Positions 17,848 to 27,424 of a DNA stretch of 64,000 bases are shown in pieces. Location of the stretch: the NCBI RefSeq assembly GCF_003992615.1, contig NZ_RZMY01000002.1, forward strand, positions 46,937 to 110,936. Direction: 5' to 3'. A program made the translations under genes and the position numbers. The notes under the pieces were generated by a model. The model was not told where the DNA came from. It made no database searches and saw only the letters and a list, made by a program, of their open reading frames with translations. Position 1 is the stretch's first letter, and each line of letters starts with the position of its first letter. The stretch comes from Flagellimonas beolgyonensis. Its GTDB lineage: Bacteria > Bacteroidota > Bacteroidia > Flavobacteriales > Flavobacteriaceae.

Positions 17848-18981
17848 ATGCGCATCCATTGGCTGTACTACCTATTGTTGCTCTTGGTTACATCTTGTGG
17901 CAGTACAATAGCAAAAGATCCATTGGAACAGGTATTGGCTTCCCAAGACCCAAAAATCAAAAGGGTCATGGACAACCTAAAAGCGCATGAAGTACAGATT
18001 CGCTATACCCAGATCGATCGGAACAAAGAGGGCATCTCTTTCACGGATTATGATTTTCAGGTAAACAAGAACCACTATTTTTATCCGGCCAGTACGGCAA
18101 AATTTCCTGCAGCAGTGGCCACCCTGGAAAAGTTGAACGAGGTGGACACACTTTCCCTCCACACACGATTCTTTATTGAGGGCGATACCGTGGAAACCAC
18201 CTTTGCCAAGGCCATTTCAGAAATATTTGCCGTTTCGGACAATGCGGCCAATAACAGGTTGATTGAATTTTTGGGCCAGGACGATCTTAATCGACGGATA
18301 CGTAAAAGAGGTGTTGCACCCATCCGCATTGCACATCGATTGTCCGCACCAGATGGCGATGATGTAACCACCAAGCCCTTGATTCTTTATCTCAACGATT
18401 CGACCACGTGTATTAGTAAGCCAATCATAAATACACCTCCCCAACCCCTATCGCTTAAAAAAATTAAAAAAGGACGGGCCTATTACGCTGATGGTGAATT
18501 GGTAGAGGAACCTTTCGATTTTTCATTGAAAAATTACTTTCCGATTGAAGCACAAAGCGCTTTGATGAAGCGTATTATTTTCCCAGAAGCTTTTCAGGAA
18601 GATGAACGTTTCAACCTCAGTGAAGAGCAGCATGCTTTCCTGTTGGAAGCCATGCACACACTACCTCCAGAATTGGGATACGATCCTGAAGAATTTTACG
18701 ATAGCTATGTGAAATTTTTCCTGTTTGGGGACCGTACCGATCCCATGCCTGATTACATCAAAATCTACAACAAAGTGGGGTATGCCTATGGCACACTTAC
18801 GGATTGTGCTTACATAAGGGACACCAAAAACAATATTGATTTTATGGTAACCGCCACCATTTTGGTGAACAGCGATGGCATTTTTAACGACGATGTCTAC
18901 GAATACGATGAGATAGGCATTCCCTTTTTGGCCCAATTGGGCAGGGAACTCCATCAATACGAACTTCAACGAAAAAGGTAA
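17848..18981 (+). CDS. Class A beta-lactamase-like serine hydrolase lipoprotein
   Basis: A 377-residue lipoprotein (lipobox VTSC, Cys17) with a beta-lactamase/transpeptidase fold. The catalytic motif is S82-TAK85 and the second is S130-D-N132 (AVSDNAANNR). The third motif, usually K-[ST]-G, appears as NKVGYAYG. Family members include class A beta-lactamases and uncharacterised peptidoglycan or ester hydrolases; antibiotic resistance cannot be inferred from this. It is the last gene of its small plus-strand group. Confidence 0.85.
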   Translation: MRIHWLYYLLLLLVTSCGSTIAKDPLEQVLASQDPKIKRVMDNLKAHEVQIRYTQIDRNKEGISFTDYDFQVNKNHYFYPASTAKFPAAVATLEKLNEVDTLSLHTRFFIEGDTVETTFAKAISEIFAVSDNAANNRLIEFLGQDDLNRRIRKRGVAPIRIAHRLSAPDGDDVTTKPLILYLNDSTTCISKPIINTPPQPLSLKKIKKGRAYYADGELVEEPFDFSLKNYFPIEAQSALMKRIIFPEAFQEDERFNLSEEQHAFLLEAMHTLPPELGYDPEEFYDSYVKFFLFGDRTDPMPDYIKIYNKVGYAYGTLTDCAYIRDTKNNIDFMVTATILVNSDGIFNDDVYEYDEIGIPFLAQLGRELHQYELQRKR

Positions 18982-19067
18982 ATTCTTCCATTTCAAAAAG
19001 GGACATTATCCACCCGAACCCTTCCTGATGGATAACATCCCTTACATAGAAAAAGCATCTATTCGAA

Positions 19068-20693
19068 TCAAGTTACTGTTTCGGTTGTTACTTGTTGCAT
19101 ATTCCAATTTCCATTGGCCAACAGCACTTGATCGAAATCGACTCCTTCAATAGGTTTCAATTGTTCTTGTTCCGGATCCCATTCAATCCTTCGGCCCAGT
19201 TTCCAAGAAAGACCTGCCATGTGGGCAGAAATTGCTTCTTCAAAGCCTTCTTTGATACCACAGCTCACTTGTCCGCCATTTTTGATCACACTCAACCATT
19301 CACGCATGTGCAGGAAGGTGGAATCCACCCTTACCCCATCAATATAGGTCCACATCAACCCTTTGTCCGCAAAATATTGCGAAGTTGCGGATGAAATGGC
19401 ATCGGGTACGTTTGCTGCTGGATTGTATTGGTAAATGGGCACATTAGGCCTCATTTTTTCATTTTCCAACATATCGGCATATCGGGTGGAGCCGCCATCG
19501 GGCCAAACGGTAAGATTGTTGCCCAATTCCATGGTGGCGTCATGTCCCATTAAAATGGTGGGGCGATTGAAGCCATTACCCAAGGTGGCACTGTAGCAAA
19601 AGGTCATGCCCTTTTCCTTGCCCTTTACCTGACTGCTTCCCGTACTGTACTCCGGAAACTCCATATTCACCTGGATCACATCGGGTACGTTTCGGCCATC
19701 CTTATGGGTGTAAACACCACCGGACGCACTTACCGATGAAGGGATACCCATGTTGAGCACACAATTTAAACGGTCGAAATCATGGGTCAGCAAATCCCCG
19801 GAGAGACCAGAGCCGTAGGCCCACCATTTACGCCATCTAAAAAAGTGGTTCTTGTTGAAGGGCACTTGTGGTGCGGAACCTAAAAACTGCTCCCAATCAA
19901 TGGTTTCAGGACTTGCTTTTTCATGAATGTCATAGTTCCATGCCCCATTGTCGTCGTTTCTGTTGGTATTGGTCTGTATCAGCGATATATGGCCTAAAGT
20001 GCCTTTTTCCACAATGTCCCTTGCTGTGCTAAAACTCAACGTTTGTCTGTGTTGGTGGCCAACCGCAAATACGGCTTTGGAATTTTTGGCCGCTTCACGC
20101 AAACGATAGGTTTCCTCCACGGTATGGGTCATTGGTTTTTCCACATACACATGAACGTTATTGTTCAATGCCTCGATGGACATGGGGGCATGCCAGTGAT
20201 CGGGAGTTGCGATGACCACTGCATCTACGTCCCCACTTTGGATCATGTCCTTGTAGGTGGTATAACGTTTTGGCGTGAAATCATCCGTGGAAAACGAATT
20301 GATGAACTTCTCGGCACGCACATCGAACACATCACAAATGCCCACCAGTTTCACATTGAGTTTTTCTTGTTTGTCAAAATCTTCCAGTGCTTTGATGTTT
20401 GGATCTTCTTGCGCTGCCAATGTCATTTCCTCCCTCCATTCGTTTGTGGCAAATCCAAGGGCCCTGCACAATTGTTCGCCCCGAATTCCAAATCCAATGA
20501 CGCCCACGCGAACCGGCTCACCGCCAATTCCGGGAACCGCATTGGGCAATGAAGGAACGATGTTGAGCTGTTCCAATATCTCGGTCCGTTCTTTTCGGGA
20601 ACCAACGGATGATGCAGCTCCGGCCCACCAAACCGCTCCCAATATGGGCAATCCGCCCAAACCTTTTAAAAGGTCTCTTCTAGTCCATTTCAT
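19068..20693 (-). CDS. Gfo/Idh/MocA-family oxidoreductase with Tat signal
   Basis: A 541-residue NAD(P)-dependent oxidoreductase. The N-terminus is a twin-arginine signal (TRRDLLKGLGG), so it is exported folded, probably with its cofactor. The Rossmann motif is GVIGFGIRGEQL, and EKPMTHTVEE carries the family's conserved EKP. A long C-terminal domain makes it larger than cytoplasmic members. Such proteins act on sugars or sugar acids, but the substrate cannot be told from sequence. It overlaps the DoxX gene by four bases. Confidence 0.9.
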   Translation of the reverse strand: MKWTRRDLLKGLGGLPILGAVWWAGAASSVGSRKERTEILEQLNIVPSLPNAVPGIGGEPVRVGVIGFGIRGEQLCRALGFATNEWREEMTLAAQEDPNIKALEDFDKQEKLNVKLVGICDVFDVRAEKFINSFSTDDFTPKRYTTYKDMIQSGDVDAVVIATPDHWHAPMSIEALNNNVHVYVEKPMTHTVEETYRLREAAKNSKAVFAVGHQHRQTLSFSTARDIVEKGTLGHISLIQTNTNRNDDNGAWNYDIHEKASPETIDWEQFLGSAPQVPFNKNHFFRWRKWWAYGSGLSGDLLTHDFDRLNCVLNMGIPSSVSASGGVYTHKDGRNVPDVIQVNMEFPEYSTGSSQVKGKEKGMTFCYSATLGNGFNRPTILMGHDATMELGNNLTVWPDGGSTRYADMLENEKMRPNVPIYQYNPAANVPDAISSATSQYFADKGLMWTYIDGVRVDSTFLHMREWLSVIKNGGQVSCGIKEGFEEAISAHMAGLSWKLGRRIEWDPEQEQLKPIEGVDFDQVLLANGNWNMQQVTTETVT

Positions 20694-21172
20694 TGTTCCT
20701 GAATTTTAGCAAGTTTGTTCTTTCTGAAGTAATCCAACCCAAAAATGGCCCCTGTGGGCAATTGGTAGATTACAATACAGGCCACCAATTCAATCAGATT
20801 TTTATTTACGATCCAGTAACTTCCCTCCACATTCATCTGGGTCAATCCAGGCAATGGTGGATGTGCAAAAAAGTAGAGCGCCAATAACCCCATCCCTACG
20901 ATGGCCCCGACGCGTTCAAAAATGCCCAGGGTGAAGGTAATGCCCACCACCATCAAGGCCACAATGTTCAGGGTATCCACAATGCCAATGGTGCCATTGC
21001 CCACGAGCATGGTAAAAAACCACTTAAAAGGCCCCTGTGCGGTTGCCAAATACCCGAACGAAGTCCATTCGGGATTGTACAGCTTCACAACGCCTTCAAA
21101 TAAAAAGTGCCACCCTATCAATATCCGCAACAGCGCGACACTTGCTTTTAACTTATGTTGATTTTGGTCCAT
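20690..21172 (-). CDS. DoxX-family inner-membrane protein
   Basis: A 160-residue protein with about four membrane segments (LLRILIGWHFLFEGVVKL; NIVALMVVGITFTLGIF; VGMGLLALYFFAHP; LVACIVIYQLPTGAIFGLDY), typical of DoxX. It overlaps the Tat-exported oxidoreductase by ATGA, so the two are coupled and it may be the membrane partner of that enzyme, for example as a quinone-linked subunit (inference). The 257-bp gap upstream shows no clear promoter or structure. Confidence 0.88.
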   Translation of the reverse strand: MDQNQHKLKASVALLRILIGWHFLFEGVVKLYNPEWTSFGYLATAQGPFKWFFTMLVGNGTIGIVDTLNIVALMVVGITFTLGIFERVGAIVGMGLLALYFFAHPPLPGLTQMNVEGSYWIVNKNLIELVACIVIYQLPTGAIFGLDYFRKNKLAKIQEQ

Positions 21173-21429
21173 ATCAATGATTTAACAGTTGATCAATTTT
21201 GGAGAAATTCGAAGATAATCGGAATTTAAGAGGTTGATTTTCATCGGATAGGTTGGGTTATGACGATAAAATTACCATCACAAAAGCTACCGAACCATGA
21301 CGATTGTCAGTTTTGTGTAAACCCAAGGGTATTTTGGACCCAAAAAACAGATGTGTTCATGGGTCAACAATCAGTCATCCCAATTTATTGACGCTGATAG
21401 GGTTATAATCCAGATTGAAAAGTGGTTAC

Positions 21430-22734
21430 CTAAGCGAGCGGCTCTCCATACAGATCGTAATCGGATGCATCGATGATCTTGATCGTGGTAAAGTCCCCAA
21501 TTTTAACGTAGTGCTGGGAAGCATCGATCAATACCTCATTGTCCACATCCGGGGAGTCGAATTCGGTTCGCCCCACAAAGTAATTGCCTTCCTTCCGGTC
21601 GATGATGCAGCGGAATGCCTTCCCAATCTTCTCTTGGTTGAGTTCCCAGGAAATTTGGGACTGGATTTCCATGATCTCATTGGCCCTCTCCTGTTTTACC
21701 TCCTCTGGCACATTATCTTCCAAGGTGTAGGCATGGGTATTCTCCTCATGGCTATAAGTGAAGCAGCCCAAACGCTCGAAACGCATTTCTTGAACCCACT
21801 GCTTAAGCGTTTGAAAGTCTTCCTCCGTTTCCCCGGGATACCCCACAATAACTGTTGTCCGAATGGCCATTCCGGGTACGGCATTCCTAAAATCCTGTAA
21901 CAACTTTGTAGTTTTGGCCTGTGTAGTTCCCCTGCGCATACTCTTCAGAATGGGGTCGGCAATATGTTGCAGCGGAATATCAATATAATTGCAGATTTTG
22001 GGCTCGCGTTTCATGACTTCCAACACATCCATCGGGAATCCTGTGGGGAAGGCATAATGTAAACGAATCCATTCAATGCCCTCCACTTTAACCAAAGCTT
22101 CGAGCAGTTCTGCCAAATTGCGTTTTTTATAAAGATCCAAACCGTAATAGGTAAGGTCTTGGGCGATCAAAATGAGTTCCTTTACCCCCTTGGCGGCCAA
22201 CTTTTCGGTTTCGGCAACCAATTCCTCTATCGGGGTGCTTTTATGTTTTCCCCGCATCAACGGAATGGCGCAGAACGAGCAGGGGCGGTCACATCCTTCT
22301 GCTATTTTCAGATAGGCATAGTTTTTAGGCGTTGTGGTCAATCGCTCCCCAATCAATTCATGCTTGTAATCCGCACCCAATGCCTTTAAAAGATTGGGCA
22401 GGTCGCTTGTCCCGAAATATTCGTCCACATTCGGGATTTCTTTTTCCAAATCTGGTTTATAGCGCTCACTTAAGCAACCGGTCACAAAAACCTTGTCCAC
22501 CAAACCTTCTTCCTTCTTTTGCACGTACTCCAAAATGGTGTTCACACTTTCCTCCTTGGCGTTGGCAATAAATCCACAGGTGTTGATCACCACAACATTG
22601 CCCTCTTCCTCGTGCACCACCTCTTTATTGTTGGCGCGCAGTTGCCCCATGAGCACTTCAGAATCATATACATTCTTGCTGCAACCCAAGGTCACCACGT
22701 TGATTTTGTTCTTTTTAAGCGATTTTGTCCGCAT
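21430..22734 (-). CDS. rimO: Ribosomal protein S12 methylthiotransferase RimO
   Basis: A 434-residue radical-SAM enzyme adding a methylthio group to an Asp of ribosomal protein S12. The radical-SAM motif is CDRPCSFCAIPLMRGKH, the N-terminal UPF0004 domain carries TLGCSKNVYDSE, and a TRAM domain is at the C-terminus. GCSKN and the CAIP context separate RimO from MiaB. The ATG at 22734 is chosen because a TATTTTTG box at 22754-22761 lies inside the longer open frame that starts at 22770. Confidence 0.95.
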   Translation of the reverse strand: MRTKSLKKNKINVVTLGCSKNVYDSEVLMGQLRANNKEVVHEEEGNVVVINTCGFIANAKEESVNTILEYVQKKEEGLVDKVFVTGCLSERYKPDLEKEIPNVDEYFGTSDLPNLLKALGADYKHELIGERLTTTPKNYAYLKIAEGCDRPCSFCAIPLMRGKHKSTPIEELVAETEKLAAKGVKELILIAQDLTYYGLDLYKKRNLAELLEALVKVEGIEWIRLHYAFPTGFPMDVLEVMKREPKICNYIDIPLQHIADPILKSMRRGTTQAKTTKLLQDFRNAVPGMAIRTTVIVGYPGETEEDFQTLKQWVQEMRFERLGCFTYSHEENTHAYTLEDNVPEEVKQERANEIMEIQSQISWELNQEKIGKAFRCIIDRKEGNYFVGRTEFDSPDVDNEVLIDASQHYVKIGDFTTIKIIDASDYDLYGEPLA

Positions 22735-22753
22735 AGTTGCTATAAATGGAGTG

Positions 22754-22761
22754 CAAAAATA
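22754..22761 (-). promoter_or_regulatory. -7 box (TATTTTTG) of rimO
   Basis: TAnnTTTG match giving an expected leader of about 15 nt before the ATG at 22734. Confidence 0.55.
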
Positions 22762-22860
22762 CAACAACACAAGGCATTACATCGATTTGCTTGCATATTT
22801 TTCCTTCCCCGACGTTAAACCAAAAACGCTTGGTTCGGTCCAAGACACAAACAACACCCA

Positions 22861-23955
22861 ATGAAAGCAATGATTCCATCCCTATTATTGTTAATGTGTT
22901 TGCTCATCGGATGTTCTTCCAACGAAGAGCCCAATGACCCGATTGTACCCGAGCCGGAAACGGGGACACTCTACTTCCCGCCTATTGGTTCATCAACTTG
23001 GCAGACCAGTACCCCTTCAGAACTGGGTTGGAACGTGAATGCCGAACAGGCCTTATTCGATTTTTTGGAAGATAAGGGCACCGATGGATTCATCATCCTT
23101 AAGGATGGAAAAATAGTGGTTGAGTGGTATTTTGGCGATTTCACTGCCGATGACAGCCATTCTTGGAATTCCGCTGGCAAAACATTGACCGCCATGACGG
23201 TTGGGATTGCACAGGAAGAAGGGCATTTATACATTGATCAGACTTCCCAATTATATTTGGGTGAAGGATGGTCCATGCTCACCCCGGAACAAGAAACCAA
23301 TATTACCATTCTTCATCATTTGACCATGACCACCGGATTGGATTATACGGTGGCCGACCCTTTTTGCTATGACAAGGAATGCTTATTGTACAAGAATGAA
23401 CCCGGTACTTTTTGGTACTATCACAATGCCGCCTACACGCTGCTGGATCAAATTGTGACCAATGCCACTGGCATGGATTTCAAACAATATTCCTATCAAA
23501 AAATCAGGGATAAAATAGGTATGCAAGGCGCATGGATAAAGGTGGGATACAACAATCTATTTTTCAGCAATACCAGAAGTATGGCCCGGTTTGGGTTGTT
23601 ATGCCTGAATCGGGGTACTTGGGACGATGCGGAAATTCTATCCGATAAAACCTACTTTACTGAAATGACTACGACCTCCCAAGATCTGAATCCCTCCTAC
23701 GGGTATTTATGGTGGCTCAACGGAAAATCCAGCTTTAAGGTGCCCGGTTTTGAAACTACCTACTCGGGTGAATTAATGTCCCAAGCACCAAACGACCTAA
23801 TTGCCGGACTTGGGGCCTTTGACCAAAAATTGTATGTGGTTCCCAGTCAGAACCTAGTAATCGTACGATTGGGTGATGATGGAGGCGAGGGCCAATTGGG
23901 CCCTTCCAGCTTCGACAACCAACTTTGGGAAAAATTGAATGCTTACCTTAATTAG
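22861..23955 (+). CDS. Class C beta-lactamase-family serine hydrolase lipoprotein
   Basis: A 364-residue lipoprotein (lipobox LIGC, Cys18). The catalytic motif S104-AG-K107 lies in SHSWNSAGKTLTAM, and the YxN equivalent is YHNAAYTLLD. This is the class C beta-lactamase/DD-peptidase/esterase clan; the real substrate may be a peptide or ester. The 3' end overlaps the convergent amidase gene by four bases. Confidence 0.88.
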   Translation: MKAMIPSLLLLMCLLIGCSSNEEPNDPIVPEPETGTLYFPPIGSSTWQTSTPSELGWNVNAEQALFDFLEDKGTDGFIILKDGKIVVEWYFGDFTADDSHSWNSAGKTLTAMTVGIAQEEGHLYIDQTSQLYLGEGWSMLTPEQETNITILHHLTMTTGLDYTVADPFCYDKECLLYKNEPGTFWYYHNAAYTLLDQIVTNATGMDFKQYSYQKIRDKIGMQGAWIKVGYNNLFFSNTRSMARFGLLCLNRGTWDDAEILSDKTYFTEMTTTSQDLNPSYGYLWWLNGKSSFKVPGFETTYSGELMSQAPNDLIAGLGAFDQKLYVVPSQNLVIVRLGDDGGEGQLGPSSFDNQLWEKLNAYLN

Positions 23956-25613
23956 TCTTTATAAGCTTCTGGAATTTTCCGGGCATGCGTGAGATCTTCA
24001 AAAGCTTTGCCGATGCGCAATAAATGGGCTTCGGAAAATGGTTTTCCGATAAAGGTCAAGCTTTCGGGCTCCCCTGAAGGTTTGTATCCCATGGGAACCG
24101 TTATGGCAGGATATTCCGCAACAGCAGCATAGCCAGCGTGGTAGTTGTTGATGCTCAACACCGCATCCAGATTTTCGCGCTCCATGATTTGAAAAAACGA
24201 CCTGCCGGAATCCATCAAATTGGATTTGATCCTTTGAAAATCAGCCTCTGAAGTGGAATCGGCCAAAATACCTTCAAACAGTTGCTGCCCATAAGGGACT
24301 CGAGTCAACGTATCTTGCTTGTTAAAGTTGACCACATCTTCCACATTTTCAACCCTTACCGCATCCCTATCCTTAACTTCGGCCCTCAAGTAGGCTGGTA
24401 AATCGGCACGCATATCCAGATTCAACAACGTTAGAAAGTTGTCCAAGGCAATGTTCTCGGGTTCAAATTCCATGATTTGTGCTCCTGCCAATCTCAACTT
24501 TTCAACAGCTGCGGCATAAAGGGAATCGCGTTCCATCAGATTTTTCATTACGCCCAAACGCATTTTTTCCAGCGCTTCGGGTTTCACCCAGGCAGACAGA
24601 ATTCCATCCACTGGTTCCACCGATTTGGCATCGCTGCTATCCTTGCCCAATAGGGCATCCAACAAAATGGCATTGTCCGTTACGTTTTTGGTCATAGGGC
24701 CGGGCGTATCCAGCGTACTGGAAATCGGCACGATCCCTGTTCGGCTCAACAATCCAATGGTCGGTTTAAGCCCAACAACGGAATTTTGACTGGATGGGGA
24801 GAGAATGGATCCCGAAGTTTCGGTACCCACGGCTCCAACTGCATAATTGGCCGCGGTGGAGGTGCCACTTCCTGCACTTGAGCCACCGGTATCAAATCTT
24901 TGTCGCCCATACGGATTCATGGTCTGTCCGCCCACGGCACTCTGCCCGTTTGGACAAACGCGACAAATATAGTTGGCCCATTCACTCAAATTCGCCTTGC
25001 CCAAGATCAAAGCCCCCTTGGCTTTCAATTGTTGCACAATAAAGGCATCATCGGTCTGATTGTTCATCAAGGCGATTGCACCTGCAGTGGTCTTCATTTC
25101 GGAGGTACCAATATTATCTTTCAAGAGGATGGGCATCCCGTAAATGGGATGGTGATTGCCTTGGCTTCTGTCCAATTGTCTGGCTTCTACCAAAACATTT
25201 GGGTTCAACGCAATAATGGTGTTCAGTGTCGTATTGTTCGGTAATTCGTAAGTATAGATTCGATGCAGGTAGAACAGCACTAAATCTTCATAGGTAAACA
25301 TGCCCTCGGCAATGGATTGTTGGATGGACGGAATATTTTGTTCCAACACCAACGGTTTCATCATTTGATATTTTTCATCTGAAAATTGGGATACCTCATC
25401 GTACAAAGGCAGAAACACATCGTTCTTATCCAAAACTTTGCTCTGGATGAACTTATAGCGCATGCGCGGACTTTCGTTTTCAGCACTGGCAGCCACTTCC
25501 AACGAATCGTTGTAGGGGGTCCAAAGCACCACATCTTCCTTGTCTACTTTGGTTTCTTGTTTACATCCTATGAATCCGATTAGCAAAAAGCCAAGAACAA
25601 TGTATTTGTACAT
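23952..25613 (-). CDS. Amidase-signature-family lipoprotein
   Basis: A 553-residue amidase with a lipoprotein signal (FIGC, Cys17). The Ser-cisSer-Lys triad is recognisable: the Lys in PILLKDNIGT, and the serines in the Gly/Ser-rich DTGGSSAGSGTSTAANY followed by GTETSGSILSP. Such exported amidases hydrolyse amide bonds of unknown substrates; GatA can be excluded because this protein is exported and no gatB or gatC is nearby. It lies 3 bp after ftsY, so it may be read from the ftsY promoter. Confidence 0.9.
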   Translation of the reverse strand: MYKYIVLGFLLIGFIGCKQETKVDKEDVVLWTPYNDSLEVAASAENESPRMRYKFIQSKVLDKNDVFLPLYDEVSQFSDEKYQMMKPLVLEQNIPSIQQSIAEGMFTYEDLVLFYLHRIYTYELPNNTTLNTIIALNPNVLVEARQLDRSQGNHHPIYGMPILLKDNIGTSEMKTTAGAIALMNNQTDDAFIVQQLKAKGALILGKANLSEWANYICRVCPNGQSAVGGQTMNPYGRQRFDTGGSSAGSGTSTAANYAVGAVGTETSGSILSPSSQNSVVGLKPTIGLLSRTGIVPISSTLDTPGPMTKNVTDNAILLDALLGKDSSDAKSVEPVDGILSAWVKPEALEKMRLGVMKNLMERDSLYAAAVEKLRLAGAQIMEFEPENIALDNFLTLLNLDMRADLPAYLRAEVKDRDAVRVENVEDVVNFNKQDTLTRVPYGQQLFEGILADSTSEADFQRIKSNLMDSGRSFFQIMERENLDAVLSINNYHAGYAAVAEYPAITVPMGYKPSGEPESLTFIGKPFSEAHLLRIGKAFEDLTHARKIPEAYKD

Positions 25614-25616
25614 AGA

Positions 25617-26573
25617 TTAGAGTTTGAAAAATGAATCGACAAATTCGTATTTATTGAACACTTGAAGGTCTTCAATGCCCTCCCCTACACCAATATATTT
25701 TACGGGAATCTGGAATTGGTCCGAAATACCGATGACCACGCCCCCTTTTGCGGTTCCATCCAATTTGGTGACCGCCAAACTGGTGACTTCGGTAGCCTTG
25801 GTAAATTGTTTGGCCTGTTCAAAGGCATTCTGGCCTGTTGACCCATCCAAAACCAACAGTACATCATGGGGCGCATCGGGCACTACTTTTTGCATGACCC
25901 TTTTTACCTTGGATAATTCATTCATCAAATTCACCTTATTGTGCAAACGGCCAGCAGTATCCACCAATACCACATCGGCATTTTCGGCAACAGCGGAACT
26001 TAGGGTGTCAAAAGCCACGGATGCGGGATCACTGCCCATTTTTTGTTTGATGATGGGCACATCTACCCTTTTTGCCCACACTTCCAATTGATCAATGGCG
26101 GCCGCACGGAACGTATCCGCTGCCCCCAAAACCACTTTAAGTCCTTGTTTTTTAAATTGATAGGCCAATTTTCCAATAGTAGTTGTCTTACCGACTCCGT
26201 TCACGCCCACGACCATGACCACATAAGGTCTTTTGTCTTTGGATATTGTAAAATCTGTGGCTTCGCCACTATTGGTTTCGGATAACAACCCAGCAATTTC
26301 CTCACGAAGTATGGTATTCAGTTCATCGGTTCCCATGTACTTATCGCGGGAAACGCGCTCCTCGATGCGCTCGATGATCTTTAAGGTGGTGTTCACCCCA
26401 ACATCGGAAGTGACCAGCACTTCTTCCAAGTTATCGAGCACCTCATCGTCCACCTTGGATTTACCGGCAACCGCTTTGCCCAGTTTGCCCAAAAAACTGG
26501 TCTTGGATTTTTCAAGACCCTTGTCCAAAGTCTCTTTTTTATCTTTTGAGAATATATTTTTAAAAAGGCTCAT
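25617..26573 (-). CDS. ftsY: Signal recognition particle receptor FtsY
   Basis: A 318-residue SRP GTPase at the inner membrane that docks SRP-ribosome complexes to the translocon. G1 is GVNGVGKTTTIGKL, G3 is DTAGRLHNK and G4 is TKLDGTAKGG. The N-terminal acidic A domain is very short, as in other Bacteroidota. It has its own promoter (26595-26602), and the terminator of the ribosomal-protein operon lies just upstream. Confidence 0.97.
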   Translation of the reverse strand: MSLFKNIFSKDKKETLDKGLEKSKTSFLGKLGKAVAGKSKVDDEVLDNLEEVLVTSDVGVNTTLKIIERIEERVSRDKYMGTDELNTILREEIAGLLSETNSGEATDFTISKDKRPYVVMVVGVNGVGKTTTIGKLAYQFKKQGLKVVLGAADTFRAAAIDQLEVWAKRVDVPIIKQKMGSDPASVAFDTLSSAVAENADVVLVDTAGRLHNKVNLMNELSKVKRVMQKVVPDAPHDVLLVLDGSTGQNAFEQAKQFTKATEVTSLAVTKLDGTAKGGVVIGISDQFQIPVKYIGVGEGIEDLQVFNKYEFVDSFFKL

Positions 26574-26594
26574 TTTGTGTTCTTAGCTAAGCGT

Positions 26595-26602
26595 CAAATA
26601 TA
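26595..26602 (-). promoter_or_regulatory. -7 box (TATATTTG) of ftsY
   Basis: TAnnTTTG match with TTTG about 22 bp further upstream as the -33 element. The leader is about 18 nt. Confidence 0.6.
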
Positions 26603-26677
26603 GCAAAGTAAGGGGAGTTTTAGGCAGTCAAAATGGGGATATGGTGGCTAGCAAAGCCATTAAAAAATAATGGACAT

Positions 26678-26705
26678 AAAAAAAGCCGCTATAAAAGCGG
26701 CTTTC
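26678..26705 (-). terminator. Rho-independent terminator of the rpmB-rpmG-DUF4295 operon
   Basis: On the minus strand, AAGCCGCT and AGCGGCTT form the stem and are followed by seven T, 22 bp after the DUF4295 stop. Confidence 0.9.
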
Positions 26706-26726
26706 GTATATCGGGAAATTGTTTCC

Positions 26727-26879
26727 TTATTGTTTGTTCAACCAGTCGTTCACCATCTCTGGAGCCATTACAGATTCCACAAACGTGTAGGCACCTGTTT
26801 TAGGAGACTTTACCATTTTAATGGCCTTGGTCAATCTTTTGGATGATGACTGAAGTGTTGCTACGGTTTTCTTTGCCAT
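26727..26879 (-). CDS. DUF4295 small protein
   Basis: A 50-residue basic protein beginning MAKKTVATLQSSSKRLTKAI and ending NDWLNKQ. It matches DUF4295, a Bacteroidota-specific family encoded with L33 and L28 and presumed ribosome-associated (known from context, not function). It is the last gene of the operon, 33 bp after rpmG, with a terminator just downstream. Confidence 0.92.
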   Translation of the reverse strand: MAKKTVATLQSSSKRLTKAIKMVKSPKTGAYTFVESVMAPEMVNDWLNKQ

Positions 26880-26912
26880 GGCTTATTTTTTTCTGCCTTT
26901 AAAAAAAGACGA

Positions 26913-27095
26913 TTACTTAATTTCTTTATGAACGGTCATACGCTTAAGGATAGGATTGAATTTTTTGATCTCCATCCTATCTGGCGTGTTCTTTTTGTTC
27001 TTGGTGGTAATGTACCTGGAAGTACCTGGCATACCAGATTCTTTGTGCTCGGTGCACTCCAAAATTACCTGAATCCTATTTCCTTTCTTTGCCAT
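26913..27095 (-). CDS. rpmG: 50S ribosomal protein L33
   Basis: A 60-residue L33 ([20 protein letters not shown]). It carries only one cysteine, so it is the zinc-free (C-minus) form. It lies 28 bp after rpmB in the same operon. Confidence 0.96.
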   Translation of the reverse strand: MAKKGNRIQVILECTEHKESGMPGTSRYITTKNKKNTPDRMEIKKFNPILKRMTVHKEIK

Positions 27096-27123
27096 TGTAT
27101 CGTGCTTAAATCGCTTTAACTAC

Positions 27124-27351
27124 TTACTTTTTGGAATCGATTTCCTTCAACACAGCAGAGATTCCCTTTTTGTTGATGATTTTCAACCCTCTTGAAGAAA
27201 CGTTCAAGGTTACCCAACGATCTTCCTCAGGAACGTAAAATTTCTTCTTGGAAACGTTTACGTCGAATCTCCTTTTGGTCTTATTGATAGAAAAGGAAAC
27301 GTTGTTTCCAAACATCACCTTTTTTCCTGTTACTTCACAAACTTTAGACAT
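27124..27351 (-). CDS. rpmB: 50S ribosomal protein L28
   Basis: A 75-residue L28 (MSKVCEVTGKKVMFGNNVSF). It keeps a single Cys in the VCEVTGK motif. It is the first gene of the L28-L33-DUF4295 operon and is preceded by a complete Bacteroidota promoter. Confidence 0.97.
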   Translation of the reverse strand: MSKVCEVTGKKVMFGNNVSFSINKTKRRFDVNVSKKKFYVPEEDRWVTLNVSSRGLKIINKKGISAVLKEIDSKK

Positions 27352-27384
27352 CTCCCTAACTTTTGAGTGATTTTATTGAGGCTG

Positions 27385-27416
27385 CAAATTTATACCATTT
27401 AAATGGGACGTACAAA
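27385..27416 (-). promoter_or_regulatory. Promoter of the rpmB operon (-33 TTTG, -7 TAAATTTG)
   Basis: The cleanest vegetative promoter in the window: TTTG, 20-bp spacer, TAAATTTG (27385-27392) on the minus strand, about 33 bp before the L28 ATG. Confidence 0.75.
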
Positions 27417-27424
27417 AATCTTTT

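Noticed and set aside
17848..18981. A genuine antibiotic-resistance beta-lactamase
   Set aside because: The third active-site motif is atypical and the protein is a long lipoprotein; the fold is shared by many non-resistance enzymes.
21173..21429. The 257-bp gap between the DoxX gene and rimO as a possible riboswitch or RNA
   Set aside because: No stable hairpin, no terminator, no conserved aptamer pattern and no clear promoter box could be found.
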